A stretch of 64,000 nucleotides of DNA from Gymnopus androsaceus JB14 (GCA_009733575.1 ML769482.1:124001-188000); one strand, 5' to 3'. Shown: positions 10,121 through 22,121, numbered from the stretch's first letter. Notes: generated by a model not told the origin, from the sequence alone. Made by a program: numbers and translations.

Positions 10121-13077
10121 TCATTTTTTAAAAAAGCGACCAAGGCTGGGCACATTGAAGGATAACTTCTCTGTATTAACCCATTGCTCCCATTCCATCC
10201 ACTCAGATTCATATGTATTTTGATCAAACATATGCCCTTGCATCTGGCTGTCAGACATGTATTGTGTCCATCGCGCAATCATTTCAAGCGGGGGGTCAGA
10301 AAATGACTGGTTCAAAAATGGCTTTCAATAACAGTTCCAACATTGTATCATTGTCCCTCACCTTTAGCCAGTTTAAAACATTGGAGATATCACCCAGCAT
10401 GGCTTCATGCCGAAGTTGGGACAATGGTTGGAAGTCCTCAAGATCACGAAGAAGCTCAGGGCAAGGCAAGGACGCTCTGACTTGATGAGACCAATTGGGT
10501 GTAATACTATACAAATCCCCACTAAAGGATCATGAGGAAAATTCTGTGTTTGCAATGCCACCTAGCACCCACCTGAGAAATTCCTTTGGTAGCTTGTCAA
10601 CATGAACATTCTTCATTATGTGAATCATCCGACGTGCTAGGTCCCGAGATACCGATGGCCAGGGAAAAGACTCCCCAGGACATGATGGATGTTTTATAAA
10701 GCTGAAAAGTTCAAGTACAAGCCTTTTGCAATCTGGGCCAATGGGGCGGACATTGCAGATGGTTCTCCTGAGGTCATTCCAAGAAACATCTAGCAGCAAG
10801 GGAGTGGCACTGAGTGAAAAATAAGGAACATACAAGATGATAAGCTGTTGAAAAAAACAAAGAAGCTCAGGAGACTGCGAGAAAATGTGGTGGGCAAGTT
10901 CAAATGAGCCAAAATTGTTGGTTTGTTCTGTTGGAAAGCCTTTCTGCTGTATAGTATCTTGTAATGCACTCCAAAAGGATTGCATATAGTCATAGTCCTC
11001 CCAAATCTTTATCAAATCTTCAGATCCTGAGTGATTTTCCTACTTGCAGCACACATTAGAATTGTTATGCAGAAATGGATTGGAAAAGGTCAGGAACTGA
11101 CTTTGAGCCAAGCTAGTACTTTGGGGGCACATTGCAATAGAAATATATAATCCGGATTCATATCTTGAATCAGGGGCAAAAGTTCTGCAGAAGGAGGCAG
11201 TGAAGTGATAAAAGGGATGTAGTCAAATTCGTGTGGGTATCTTGAAGCACAATCAATGAAGCAAAGGGGTTGGATTTGTTGATTGACAAACATACCGCCC
11301 ACAATCATCTTCATCAAGAAAAGATCCTTGATAGCCTGCAGTGAATAATTCCAGAAGAGAACAAGCTAGATCCATACGATGACATTCACTACCGACATAA
11401 AAATCGCGTGAGCGCTTTGAATCATTCAAGAAATTGTAAAATGATGCATGGTGTACTGAAATCTTCTGCTTGTTGCTTTCTTTTGACGGGACTTCAATGA
11501 CAGAATGGAGGCTACGCAGGAGTAACCGTGCCTCTCCATTTTCCATCTGGAAAATTTGATCAAGGGCACAGGGATCCAGAACTACGTTTGCAAGAGCACA
11601 TAGAATTGGTATTAGTTCGGACCGTCTGGGAGCAGTAGAAAGGATTGTCATGTAAAGTTGATCAAGTGCATCAAATGCTGAATCAGATTCAGTATTGCTT
11701 TGGCCTGTGACAATGGCCAGACGCTCCGTCGGGCGATAGTTTTTGTCATCAATGAATTTTACAATGGTGGATGCATAGATGAAGTAGCCAGAAGACTTCT
11801 GTACAAGTTCATCCAGAATGGTGCGTGAAGGCCAAGGGAATGGGATAGCGGCCAGGGTGTCCTGATGCTTGCTATGAATTCGTGCAAATTCATCCTGAAG
11901 ATATTTTCGAACATCCTCATATGACTGCATCACATTAAAGGGACAGCAGTAACCATGGTAGACGGATGACTCGAACATCTCGCGAATATGGGATTCTGGT
12001 CTGCTGGCAATGATAACTCGGAGAGGGAGGGGATAACGTTTAAATGATTCTCTCATTGCACGCAGGATTTCCAGATGAACATCATGACCCTCACACTCAT
12101 CAAGACCGTCAATGAGAATTAGCAGAGGGTCGAGAGAGTGATTATTGTGCAGGTGACAAGGTTCAGATATCAGCTTCTGGAGTTGAATTTCCATGGATCT
12201 TGCAACGATGGATGGATTGGCTTCCATAATTTTGGAAATCGAAGCTTTCAGGCAGTCATCACCAATTGCAAGTTGATACGCAATGGTGGAAAATAGAGTT
12301 TTTGCATTTCCGCGCGTAGCATGACCTCGCTTGAAAAAGAAGCAGGCTCCAAGCCGGCCTTCATTCTGCAGTTCGCGAAAAACAGTTTGCATGATAGCGG
12401 ACTTTCCAGCACCTGCAGGACCATATAGCCAAAGAATCCTGCTTCGGGGATCTGTCTGCAGCGACCAATCCCGAAGAGTTTTAAGCATTTTTGTGCGCGT
12501 TTCGGGATGGCATCTGGGCTGGGGAAAGCTTTCCGCCCAGTCATGAAGGGCTTCCAATGCTACCGCACGATGAAGTATGTTGATTCCTGCACTTATTATT
12601 CAGCTTCAAGAGGGACAAGTCTTATCTTAGTGTTCAGCATACCTGATTCACCTTGATGCTGAATATTATTGCTCAGAAAAGTACCGCCATTGATGGTTGT
12701 CATTGGTTCATGCTCGCGCGAAAGGCGAATTCTACCTGGGAGTTCTCCTGTTCCTTGCAAGATCGGCGGGGTAGAGGCACCTTCATGTCTCATGAGTATA
12801 AATGGGACCCAAATACTTAAACTAAAAGCGTACCATATGGTGCATGGCGAGCACCTCCTGTGCTTCGAATCGTTCTTTGCACTCCAGATGCTCCCGAGTT
12901 CGTGGTGCCGATCCAACTATCCACCTCTGACCTTCCTCGTGCAAGATTATCGTCCCGAGAGGGCATTGAATACTGCTGATCTACTGGAATAACCAGATCA
13001 CGCTCAATGCGTATGTTATTGAGGAAGTTTCCTCCATTAATACGAAAGTGGTGACTGTCTGGAAAGAAGCCTGCCAT
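10121..13077 (-). CDS. NACHT-domain NLR protein (STAND NTPase)
   Basis: Fungal NLR-like regulator of the kind linked to non-self recognition and cell death. Exon 1 starts at the ATG at 13077 (MAGFFPDSHHFRINGGNF) and carries the INGG-F motif seen at the N-terminus of many mushroom NLRs; a second INGGTF copy is in exon 2 (about 12700). The NACHT domain spans 12557-11300: P-loop GPAGAGKSAIMQTVF near 12410, Walker B LLILIDGLDECEG near 12120, and the downstream RVIIASRPES sensor-like motif near 12010. It is followed by the winged-helix-like tail (VHHASFYNFLNDSKRSRDFYV, given here in part). Further exons at 11317-11090, 11015-10530, 10500-10300 and 10280-10121 encode a helical C-terminus with no WD40, ankyrin or TPR repeats that I can see. 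The TGA is at 10121. It is the intact member of a three-copy family in the window. Confidence 0.85.
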
Positions 13078-14197
13078 GGACTGAGAGAGAAATGAGAAAT
13101 GAGGGCGAAGGAGGTAAACAGCTGCAAAGGCTATGCCTCGAGTTCGGATTATTCCGACATCATGATAGGCTGGAGAATCGATGACGGGCTCGGTGGGTTC
13201 AGGCTTGACCACGATGATCAATAAATTCATAAGCTGTTAAGTGCATGCTCGTCGGACGTTGGAGTTCAAGGATAGATTTGACTCGTCTGTACACGACTGC
13301 TCGAGATTGTGCTAGCGACTCGCGAGCTTGAGCGGGATCCGGAGAACGAGAAGTTGTACGGGTGATCCATAGGACAAGGCATCAGAGTCGAGCGAAGGTC
13401 GCTGAATACTTGCCAAGAGTACTTGTAAATACCTGCCGAGGGTACAAGGTGACTCGTCTAAGTAGAACTACTACTAGAATCTTGGACACAAGACTATAAA
13501 ACACTGAACAGGACAAGAAAATCCTTTGGAAATCAGTTTTGCCAGATTAAAATATATTCACTCACGTTTATTGAAAACGCTTGAAGGCAAGTTTAATGAG
13601 AGCGCGTCTGATGAATACCTGCCAGTGGATACACAACTTGAACCTGTTTATTCAAAATTGACTCGACATTTTATCATGGGCTGTATTTACACTCTCGGGA
13701 TTTTTTCAGGGTTTACGTTTATGATCTCATCCCGCGAGAGTGTTGCAGAGAGAGAGAGACAGTTTTGGCCTACTGCCATCTGGATCAAAGAGACCACATG
13801 AAATGGGATCCACGAGAGAAGATACCTTGGTACCTTACCTTGGTACCTGCCGCACGAGAAATTCTCGTCATCAGTACTTACCTGGGCCAACTGCGACCAA
13901 ACTGAGCCGATTTACAGAGCTGCGAAAGGACTTCAAATGAACGAAATAAGTACGGCCGAATGAAGATAGAGCTGAGTGAACGTAATTCTTCCGGTTGGGG
14001 AACGGAGCGGTCATCCGGTTATTCGGGCGCAACCGGAGGCGCAATTTGAATATATCCGGGTTTGTGGAGCGCCAATTAAAGCACACGACTTGAGCTTGAA
14101 GTAAAATGCTCTTCTCTCTTACCACAACGAAGTTTTCAGTCTGTCTATGGACTCTATTCACAGCGCAGAATGTTCGAGCTCATCGTCGTTTTCAACG
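13078..14197. other. Intergenic region with ACT-gene remnant; otherwise no gene
   Basis: Holds the remnant described separately (about 13150-13420) and duplicated ACT upstream DNA (13780-13925, similar to 8930-9060). 13430-13780, which interrupts that similarity, has no gene-like content. Confidence 0.5.
13150..13420 (-). pseudogene. Remnant of ACT-domain gene exon 1
   Basis: On the minus strand near 13390 a start reads ATGCC..GTCCTATGGATCACC, matching the ACT gene's ATGCCTCCTCCTATTGATCA. Further in, codons for VVKPEPTEPVIDSPAYHD (near 13200) match AKLQPSEPVPQPIIDSLAND of the ACT protein, and the DNA 'gagaatcgatgacgggctcg' resembles 'gggaatcgatgatgggttgg' there. The two matched parts are in different frames and separated by unrelated DNA, and no ACT fold remains. 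The relic abuts the 5' end of the NLR gene. Confidence 0.65.
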
Positions 14198-16293
14198 ATG
14201 AAAAAGCCTTTAAAACCCTTAAAAGGCTGTCTCAAATCGCCCTCGACGTCGTAGCTCACCGATGAACAGTCCAGGCATAGGTAATAATAGAGGCGATACT
14301 TTTGCCTCTTTTGCCCAGGCCTGCGCTGATCTCGAGACTTCTTCGTTCAATTCTCGAATGGCTTTTCCATCGGAGTTGAACCTCGCTATACCTGGGTCCA
14401 CTTCTTGCTCTGAATCTTCTTCTCCAGTCACTGAAAGCTCTGTGAGCTCCGGTGCTTGTACGCCGGTAACTGACGGCAGTCTAACTCCTCAAAGTCGGGC
14501 GCGAAAGCACGTCTGCTTTTGTCCCGAAGAGGACGGTCTAGAGGAGGTTTTCTATGCAGACATCTGGGACAGAACGCCTGCTGAACCTGCTCGCCAGTTG
14601 AGCTACCAGTCAGTTATTCCTGCTTTATTTTACACCTTACTGCGTTACTCACACCAGTTTTATGACTCACTTCTGTCAATTAATCCTAGGGACATACTCG
14701 AACTGAAGGCAATACAGAAGACCCTTCCTCGTGCCCAACAACTACCCGACTTGATTACAGGAAAACCTGCACACCATTATCTCCAACATGTTCCAATTAG
14801 TCTACTTCCCTTGACAGATCAGAGCAGTCCATCCACTAGTCCACTTGCCACACCGCATCCTACTCCGGTGACATCTCCTGGAAGCAGTCCGAACGGGTAC
14901 GGTAGTCCCAATGGCAGCGCAGAGCACTCTCCGCCGCGTTCACCTGTCTGGGGCTTCGCACGCTAGACTTCCGAATGCTCATGGCGCTTGGCATTCCTAC
15001 ACACCCTCAACCTACTTCTCCGCTTGCTGCTTCAGCTTTGGCAGCCGCATTTGCTAAAAAGCTTGCCGATAAACCTACCTTTCCGCACAATCCTATCCCC
15101 TCGAATTTGGGCCCCAAATTCATCCCTCCGACCACTCCGCAACTTACAGTTACGCTCGACGATTCACCAAAACATGAGAGCTCTACACCTCAGGCCTCTT
15201 TATCACGCCAATGCTCTTCCCCTCCTCCCATCGAGTCACCTTCTACTCCCAGATCTTCGACAAACCCGGCCACTCCCATCGAGTCACCTTCTACTCCCAG
15301 ATTTTCGACAACCCCGGCCACTTCACCACCAGCTACCCCTTCAACGCCTAATCCCTTCACGCTTGCCCATCTCCTACCCTCCAAATCAACGTACTCCAAT
15401 GCGGAGGAAACCAAATTTTGCCTTTTTACCGCTTTTGGACACACCTCCAAGCTCAGGCAGCAACACTCCCATCGCTCCAGTTCTCGAACTGAGTGAAGAG
15501 GACAAGATGCCCGCTCCAGATTCTCCGTCACCGTTGCTGTCGCTGACTGACCGCAACGGAAGCGCAAGTCCTAGCGACGAGGAGCCGCCTTATTCGTCAT
15601 CGTCCTCTTCTTCCTATACTTCCGACTCTGAGCGCGAGTCTGGCTCCTGCTACACCGACGGTTCACCTTTATCACGAACCACGTCGGTGACGTCGATTTC
15701 CACTTCGGGTTCGATGCCAGCAGTCAGTTCTGCATATAGCGAAGAACAGGATTCCAGGGATCCGGGATTCTTCTTCATACCGCCGTCCAAGCATTCAACT
15801 CAGCCGAAAGCTTGTTACTTTGGAGATGGGGTTCCTCCTCCTGTTCGTCGCGCAGGACCCTCGACTACGCGCTGTAGCATCTCCTTCGCTCGCTCCGCCT
15901 AGTCCGTTGAGCTTGGACGGGGGTCTAGGTGGAGGACGAACTGCACAAACAGATCTCATCAAGGCTATGCAAGAACGCCTTGAGCGAGTGGAGCTGGAGC
16001 GTTCGTCGGAAGATGCAGACGTCCTAGAGGACGTGGAACCAATAACTCGAGGATCAAGATCTCCGTCGTCGAGCTCTCGAACAAGCGGCACACCCGTTAG
16101 TGTGAGTACCAGTCGTGAGCCTAGTCGAGAGCGTACGGGTAGGATGGACTGGGAGGAAATTGAGAAATTTCGAAGGGAGAGGTTGGGTAATAAATGGACT
16201 CCGCCGTCTAGCCGCGGAGCTAGCCGTGCTCCTTCAAGGGAGAGGAACGTGGTCGAGATCAATGGCGTTGAGATTGTTCTTGACGATGACTAG
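14198..16293 (+). CDS. Conserved Pro/Ser-rich basidiomycete protein of unknown function, with several frame breaks
   Basis: Starts with MKKPLKPLKGCLKSPSTS at 14198. The conserved core is KHVCFCPEEDGLEEVFYADI (near 14510) followed, after an intron at about 14609-14690, by SYQDILELKAIQKTLPRAQQ and LQHVPISLLPL. Later comes NFAFLPLLDTPP (near 15420) and a C-terminal coiled-coil/RS-like part (KAMQERLERVELERSSEDAD .. MDWEEIEKFRRER) ending at 16293. The frame changes near 14252, 14966, 15410 and 15840. One of these could be an intron (about 14900-14966), but the others have no credible splice sites, so small sequence errors or decay are likely. I do not know its function; the core is seen as a recurring unit in mushroom genomes from general knowledge. 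Confidence 0.6.
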
Positions 16294-16455
16294 ACAGCAT
16301 ACCACTTGTTCTGCATGCATACTCACTTCATTTCGCATCCCATATATCTGTATTCATATTCTAATAACTTAAGACTTTCTAATATCATCATACACGCATG
16401 GTGTCGTCTCGCAAGAAGAAGATTGATTTGTCCAAGAGATAAAATGCTACTACTA

Positions 16456-18359
16456 CTACGATCCAGAACCACCTTCTCCATTTCCTGGGCTTTGGACATT
16501 CCATTGATTGCTCCAGGCCGGAGGTGCCTCAGGGTGTCCCTGAGCAATAGCCTGAGGCTGCGCAGGCATACCCCCACTGTATGAGCCTCCTGAACCCATA
16601 CCCATCCCACCCATCCGAAACTGACTCGCGAATAGTGGGTTTATATGCGGCTGGATGAACTGCTGTTGTTGCTGCTGCTGCTGATGTGGGCTGTACGGCA
16701 TCCCAACTCCATACATCCCTTGATTCTGCATCTGGAAAGGCGGCCACTGGCCTATCGGTGAAATGGGAGATTGCTGGTAGAACTGTTGTTGCTGTTGTTG
16801 TAGCTCTGGCGGCGTAACCTCGTTTCCAGTGAATGATGCATTTGAGCCATGCGACCAGGGCTGTGGATTGCCAGAACCAGTACTAGTACCAGAAGAGTTT
16901 ATGAAACCGCCTCTTCCTCCTCCTCGCCGACTTTGGTTTCCCCGGTTACTGTTACTGTTTCCTCTTCCTCGTCCGCGGCCTCGGTTCCCGTCATCTCTAC
17001 GACCGGTTTCCCGATTTACAGACCGCCGCTGAGGTCTTAATTTGCTTGCGTCACTAATGCTGGATGTGGGTGCTGTACTAGCATCATTCTTATTGGACGT
17101 AGGCGGTGTAGGAGCCACCCTACTTGAGCTACTCGATGCAGCTTCAAACTCGTCTGCGTAGGGATCGTCGTATGGTATAGGTGCCGGCCGAGAGACTGGG
17201 GCGTCGTAATTTAAATCGTAAGGTCCAATCTCGTCGTAGGCATTATTGCTCATGAAGTAACTTTCATTATCCATGTCGGCATCGCGCATCTGAGATGGAG
17301 AAGGGGTAGTCTGTCTCGAAGGAGCCATGGAGGAAGCGCGGCTTGATCCTCGTCTATGAGCAAAAAAATGAATAAGAAAAGAAATTGCAAGTAATAAGTA
17401 CGAATCTCATACTTTTTCTTTAGATTTCTCCTGTGCTCAGCTTCTGCCTCATCGTCGGAGAATTCCAGCTCATGATCAGCTGGTTCTTCATCATTCATGT
17501 TACTCGCATCGCTGCCTTTCATAGCCTGGATTTGTTGCATGAAAACGAAATTGCTGCGCTGAGGGACATGATAGACTTTGCGCGAGACGCGAACTTTCTC
17601 CAGGTTCAATGGGTATGTTGTCGAGTTGAATTTTATCTGATACATGGGTTGTGTTGTCGGACCAAATGTTTCGTATATCTAAGTGTGATCGTCAGCAGGG
17701 AAGAGACCAGGTAAATAAAAAGCTCACATAGCCCAAGACCTTCCTGTCCTCGAAAACGAGTAGAGTATCAGCATCAAGGGCTCGATCTGACCCACCTCGT
17801 GCAAGCTCAGTGCGGAGACCCTCGATGATGACAGTGTTGTCAATAATGTTCATGACTTGGCCGACAAGTTCCAGATATTCATCAGGCCCTACTTGTTCGA
17901 TGTCTGGGAATACGATACTTGGATCGACCACTTCGTTTTTAGTGGTAAAATAGGATGCGGTAGCAGCAGATGGGCCAGGGTCCTCGTCGTCCAGCATCAC
18001 TTCCTCTTCTTCCGCCTGAGCAGGCAAAACCTCCTCGTCCGAAGAGTCAGAATCTGAATCCGAGTCGGAAGAAGTATCATCGGAAGAAGGTGTTGCTTGA
18101 GGGACTGGTTCGGACCTAAACAAACGCTATAAAGAGTAAAGGAGAATTTTACAAAAGAAACATACGCTTCTGGTTCAGCCTTCACTAGTTCAGCTTCAAT
18201 TTCGTCCTCACTATCTGGTTCGCTGCCTGAACTGTCGATATCATCCTCAACTGGTGAAGGCGCTTTTTTCTGCGAAGGAATTACTTCTTTTGAGCCAACT
18301 AGGCTTTGTATAAGAAGTAAATCTTGGGCAAGGATATGAGGAACTTTGAAAGAATCCAT
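16456..18359 (-). CDS. NAF1: H/ACA ribonucleoprotein assembly factor NAF1
   Basis: NAF1 holds newly made H/ACA snoRNP components (Cbf5/dyskerin) in the nucleus until GAR1 replaces it. The start at 18359 (MDSFKVPHILAQDLLLIQSL) is followed by an acidic serine-rich region. The NAF1/GAR1 beta-barrel core runs from about 17920 to 17560: EQVGPDEYLELVGQVMNIID, then NTVIIEGLR, then LLVFEDRKVLGYVYETFGP across an intron, then PMYQIKFNS. C-terminal to it are an acidic patch, an RGG/RGRG cluster (about 16990-16920), and a Gln-, Pro- and Gly-rich tail with two polyQ runs (about 16800 and 16680), ending at 16456. The order core, RGG, low-complexity tail is that of fungal NAF1. Three introns are visible. 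Confidence 0.88.
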
Positions 18360-18431
18360 TATGGAAGTTCAAAAAGAACGGTCCGCGTTCCGATCACTTT
18401 CCAAAAATTTTAACGCGACTTGCGACACGCC

Positions 18432-19368
18432 ATGTCCTTCATAAAACTTGCTCAAAGATTCTACTCTTCAGCTCCAGCCAAAACCCGCGTTCAGCTCGTC
18501 GCAGAACTTCGGAAACTTTCCAATGCTCCCATTATAAAAGCCCGCCAAGCACTTGACGAAAGTAAAGGCGATTTCGACGCGGCTGTTCGCTGGCTGGAGG
18601 AGGATATGCGCAAGTCTGGCGCAGCAAAAGCAGAAAAAATCAAAGACAGGGCGACTTCCCAAGGTCTTATTAGCATCTCCGTTCGCGAAGGAGGTCTAGG
18701 ATCTCGTATAGGAAAGCGGCTCTGGACTGGTTAGAGCGAGTATCATCGAGCTCAATTGTGAATCGGATTTTGTCTCTCGGACAGATGAATTCACGCGTTT
18801 GGCATCCGAAATATCCGAGATTGCTGCTCAGTCAATGCATCAGCAGCAGGAGGCGTCGTCTCACTTTGTTCCTTTGCCCGTGGAGAACCTGTTACAAACG
18901 GCACATAAATCTGGTACCGTTGGTACACTCATAACAGATCTTATTGCCCGCATTGGTGAAAACATATCACTTCGCCGAGCTATGCTCCTTTCACCGCTCG
19001 AAAGTGCAGGCTCTGCATTTCGCGTTGGTTCTTACCTCCACCAAGGTCGTGTCGGAGCACTGGACCTCATTTCCTTACGGCCTCTTCAGTCATCTCTATT
19101 CAAGGACGATTCTTTCATGGGTGATCTAGAAAAACTAGAGCGTGCATTAGCCAAGCAGACTGCCGGTTTCATGACACTTGGACTCGACAAGAGACGGAGC
19201 CCGGAGGACGAGCTAGAAACAGTGTTGTATGAACAGCCGTTCATGATGTTGGGAGGAGAACATGCTTCTTTACCGGTTAGGAAGGTGCTTGATCAATGGC
19301 AGGAGAAGTGGGGTCTTGAGGAGCTTGCCGTATCTGACTTTGCGAGATGGGAGGTTGGAAGTGACTGA
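18432..19368 (+). CDS. TSF1: Mitochondrial translation elongation factor Ts
   Basis: Exchange factor that recycles mitochondrial EF-Tu. The ATG at 18432 gives a presequence-like leader (MSFIKLAQRFYSSAPAK). The N-terminal UBA-like domain is clear (LVAELRKLSNAPIIKARQAL .. DFDAAVRWLEED), then ..GLISISVREGG, then the core ASIIELNCESDFVSRTDEFT and a C-terminal dimerisation region ending QWQEKWGLEELAVSDFARWE. There is no stop in either half, but the frame shifts by one near 18715, between ..GLGSRIGK and GSGLVRASIIELNC, with no plausible intron. The protein is otherwise complete, so a consensus error is likelier than a dead gene. A truncated, decayed copy lies at 58.0-58.6 kb. The frame above 18432 opens only with TTG. 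Confidence 0.85.
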
Positions 19369-19757
19369 GGTCTAGAGTCAGTATATATATATTTAATTTT
19401 AAATAATCACCACTCACTAGGAATTTCACTTGAGGCTTCTGCCAATGTTTTCACGAGGGCTCAATGTGTTGGTCCTTTGGCAGTTGGCTGGAAAAATATC
19501 GGACTTGGATTGGGCTTGAACATTCATGTTCTTGTGTAGTATATCTACTAAGATAGGGAAAACACAAACTCAACAAAGATCACATGATCCAACGTAAGTG
19601 TCCAAATTCGGACAAATTCCTCGAGAAAATCAAAGAAAATCTTGTATATAATGCACCCCTTCTCCGCAACTGTGTATGGGACCTAGCAATTTCGTGATGA
19701 ACATACTAGAGTCTACCTATCCAGTTGAACTTGCTTATATGCTCTTTCAGAGAGAGT
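19369..19757. other. EF-Ts 3' flank up to the Tc1 insertion; no gene
   Basis: 19369-19450 is the 3' untranslated region of EF-Ts; its sequence is also present in the pseudogene at 58.02-58.08 kb. The rest has no open frame of note and ends at the TA target site of the Tc1 element (19758-19759). Confidence 0.6.
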
Positions 19758-19759
19758 TA

Positions 19760-19972
19760 CAGTGGGTCAAAAAATTGTCCACATGTTTGATACTTTTGGA
19801 AAGATCAAGGATTTGCAAGATAGATATTATATATATCAAAAAGTGATTAGTGGGGACTAAAGAGCCCTGGATCCTGGCTCCATGTACATATCTGGTTTGT
19901 CTTGTTTGGATTAAAACTCATTGAGATATAGGCAATTCAATTCAATGATCCATGTGGACAATTTTTTGATAT
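19760..19972 (+). repeat. Terminal inverted repeat of Tc1 (low-coordinate end)
   Basis: About 210 bp, unusually long for the family. The outer sequence tcaaaaaattgtccacatg reappears inverted at the inner boundary (catgtggacaattttttga, near 19950), so each terminal repeat is itself bounded by an inverted pair. Partner at 24462-24674. Confidence 0.8.
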
Positions 19973-19998
19973 GCACATTGAAATACAGAAAAGGTAGT

Positions 19999-20993
19999 CT
20001 AATACTTGGTATGACCTCCATGTGCACTCACAACTGCTTTAAGCCTTCTTGGCATGCTCCTAATTAACCTCTGACAATCTTCCTTGGTAATTTCCCCCCG
20101 TTTTTCTGCCACTCTGTCCCAGAACTCCCAAGCTCCAGAGGGTGGCTTGTCATATTCATTAAGTTTGTTTTTGAGGGTTGTCCAGAGATGTTCAATGGGA
20201 TTGAGATCAGGGGACTGTGCAGGCCAATCCATACAGTTGATCTCATGGTCATCAAACCACTTGGCAGCAACTTTGGAGGTGTGTTTAGGGTCATTATCCT
20301 GCTGAAAGATGGCTATCTCTGGATCAAGAAGCAGATTTTCCATGCTTTCCAAGAGATTGCCATCCAAAATGTCAACATACTGCTCCCCATTCATCCTCCC
20401 CTCAACCTCCACCAAATTCCCCACACCTTCCCATCCCATACATCCCACACCATGATATTTCCTCCCCCAAAATTTACAGTTTCCTTGATGCCTCTTTCTC
20501 CTACTGATTCCCCCTTTCTTCCCCATACATACTGCTGCCCATCTGACCTGTATCTATTGATTTTGGTCTCATCTGACCAAACAACCCTCTTCCAATCATC
20601 TACAGTCCATTCTAGATACTTCTGAGCAAATGCCAAATGAGCTTTCCTGTGACCAGGGTGAGCTTGGGCTTTTTCTGCTTTTTGTGAGGTTGTACATTGG
20701 CTTTGTGAAGGGTATTTCTGATGGTCTGAGTAGAGACTGGATGGGGGAGGAGTGGATTAATGTTTTTGGCCACCTGTGCCGCATTCTTGGCCCTGCCAGT
20801 GGAGATTTGTTTGATGACAGCATTTTCATCAGTAGTAGAGAGCTTTCTAGGGCAGCCTGCTGGATGGCTCTCCTTGTCTGGGAGTGCTTCTTTTGCCAAA
20901 GAAGCAATCTTTGACTTGGATACACCTGTCTGAGCAGAGATTTCCCTGGTAGAAGCTCCAGTGTGGAGCAGAGAGAGGACATTGTCTTCTGAG
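19999..20993 (-). pseudogene. Tc1-type DDE transposase, copy A (N-terminus missing)
   Basis: Would cut and paste the element. Readable parts, in order: helix-turn-helix GASTREISAQTGVSKSKIAS; linker NPLLPHPVSTQTIRNTLHKA; then the DDE domain with first Asp in VVWSDETKINRYRSDG, second in AIFQQDNDPKHTSKVAAKWF and the Glu in SPDLNPIEHLW, spaced as in DD34E enzymes; C-terminus ..SAHGGHTKY at 19999. A one-base loss near 20655 (CCCC read as CCC) breaks the frame, and another (AAA read as AA) lies beside the gap at about 20985. Copy B has these two homopolymers at differing lengths, so these may be sequence errors. All catalytic residues are present. Confidence 0.85.
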
Positions 20994-21018
20994 NNNNNNN
21001 NNNNNNNNNNNNNNNNNN
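20994..21018. other. Assembly gap (25 N)
   Basis: A run of exactly 25 N interrupts the transposase N-terminus. Sequence on the two sides is not proven to be adjacent. Confidence 0.99.
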
Positions 21019-21035
21019 AAGTCATGACACCTGGT

Positions 21036-22091
21036 CAGAGCTTGGTCGCAGGTGGTGAAACCCGCAGGTACATCCGCCAAAATACCTGCGGGTTTTTGGC
21101 ACCCGCGGATGGTCACTATCCACGGGTACAGGTGCCCACAGGTACAGGTATGAGTTTTGATGGAATTGCAGATACCCGCGGGTTACCTGCACTACCCGCT
21201 GACTTGATATCAATTAAATTTTAATGTATAAAATGGCATAATTTTAATAGAGATGTCATTTTACATGATAAGTATGTCTTAGTACTTACTAGTATCAGGA
21301 TTAGTATCAGCAATAGACTCTAATAGTAAGAACTAATCCATAGTACTAGTTCAAATACCAATGCCACTAGGTCTAAACTATGAAGTATTTAGTATTTACT
21401 GCCAATGTCAGCACTTCCATCCAAGTAAGTACAGCTAACTACTGTTAATTAATAGTAGATTTATCAGGAACTACTACTTGACTACTACAGTATACTAGTG
21501 AGGGAGCAACAATACTTCTTAAAAGTAAACAGTATTAATATTGATACTTACTTGTAAGTAACTACTACAGTCATCACTCAATTAGAGGTTGATAAGTACC
21601 TTGATAAGTACTTGGTAAGTATGGTAGTGGAATACATTACTTTGTAGTAATTGGGTAACAGAGGTTGTTCTACTAGAACAATTGTATCAAAACTTAGGAG
21701 TTAAGCTGAAGGGATGTAGAAGAATGAAAGAAAATTGTTAAAAAGATGGATAGAAGAAATTATGGAGAAGAAGAGTGTTATATTCATATGAATGAAGTCT
21801 ACTAACACATATTAACTAAGTATAGTAAGTCCAAGTACTAGTACTCTACTAGTTTAATACCATTAGTATCTATTTTACATTCATTATATAAATATCTATT
21901 ATACAATATTTACTGTACTAATGTAACCTCACAGGTACTGTGACATCCGCGGGTACCTGCATGAAAATACCCACGGGTAACGGGTATTTTAAGCGCCGGG
22001 TTTCCACGGGTACAGGTATGGACTCCAAGATAATGAATACCTGTGGGTACAGGTACAGGTAACCCGCGGATAGTACTCGTACCAATCTCTG
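21036..22091. mobile_element. Non-autonomous hAT-like element, 1056 bp
   Basis: Perfect 8 bp target duplication CACCTGGT at 21028-21035 and 22092-22099, the size expected for hAT. The termini are imperfect inverted repeats: CAGAGCTTGGTCG on the left and CAGAGATTGGTACG (reverse complement) on the right. Just inside each end is about 150 bp packed with ACCCGCGGGTA and ACAGGTACAGGTA motifs in both orientations, a typical subterminal transposase-binding layout. The middle 700 bp is AT-rich and full of AGTACTA words, with no transposase frame. Confidence 0.75.
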
Positions 22092-22121
22092 CACCTGGTA
22101 TCTCATGTTGTGGGGGACTAG

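Larger units (their letters stand above)
19760..20993 (-). mobile_element. Tc1/mariner element, copy A (3' half, cut by assembly gap)
   Basis: Begins CAGTGGGTCAAAAAATTG directly after a TA (19758-19759), the target site of this superfamily. The terminal inverted repeat runs to about 19972 and matches the reverse complement of 24462-24674 with about ten substitutions in 210 bp. The transposase is on the minus strand. The 5' end, with the start codon and the other terminal repeat, is lost at the N run. Confidence 0.88.
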
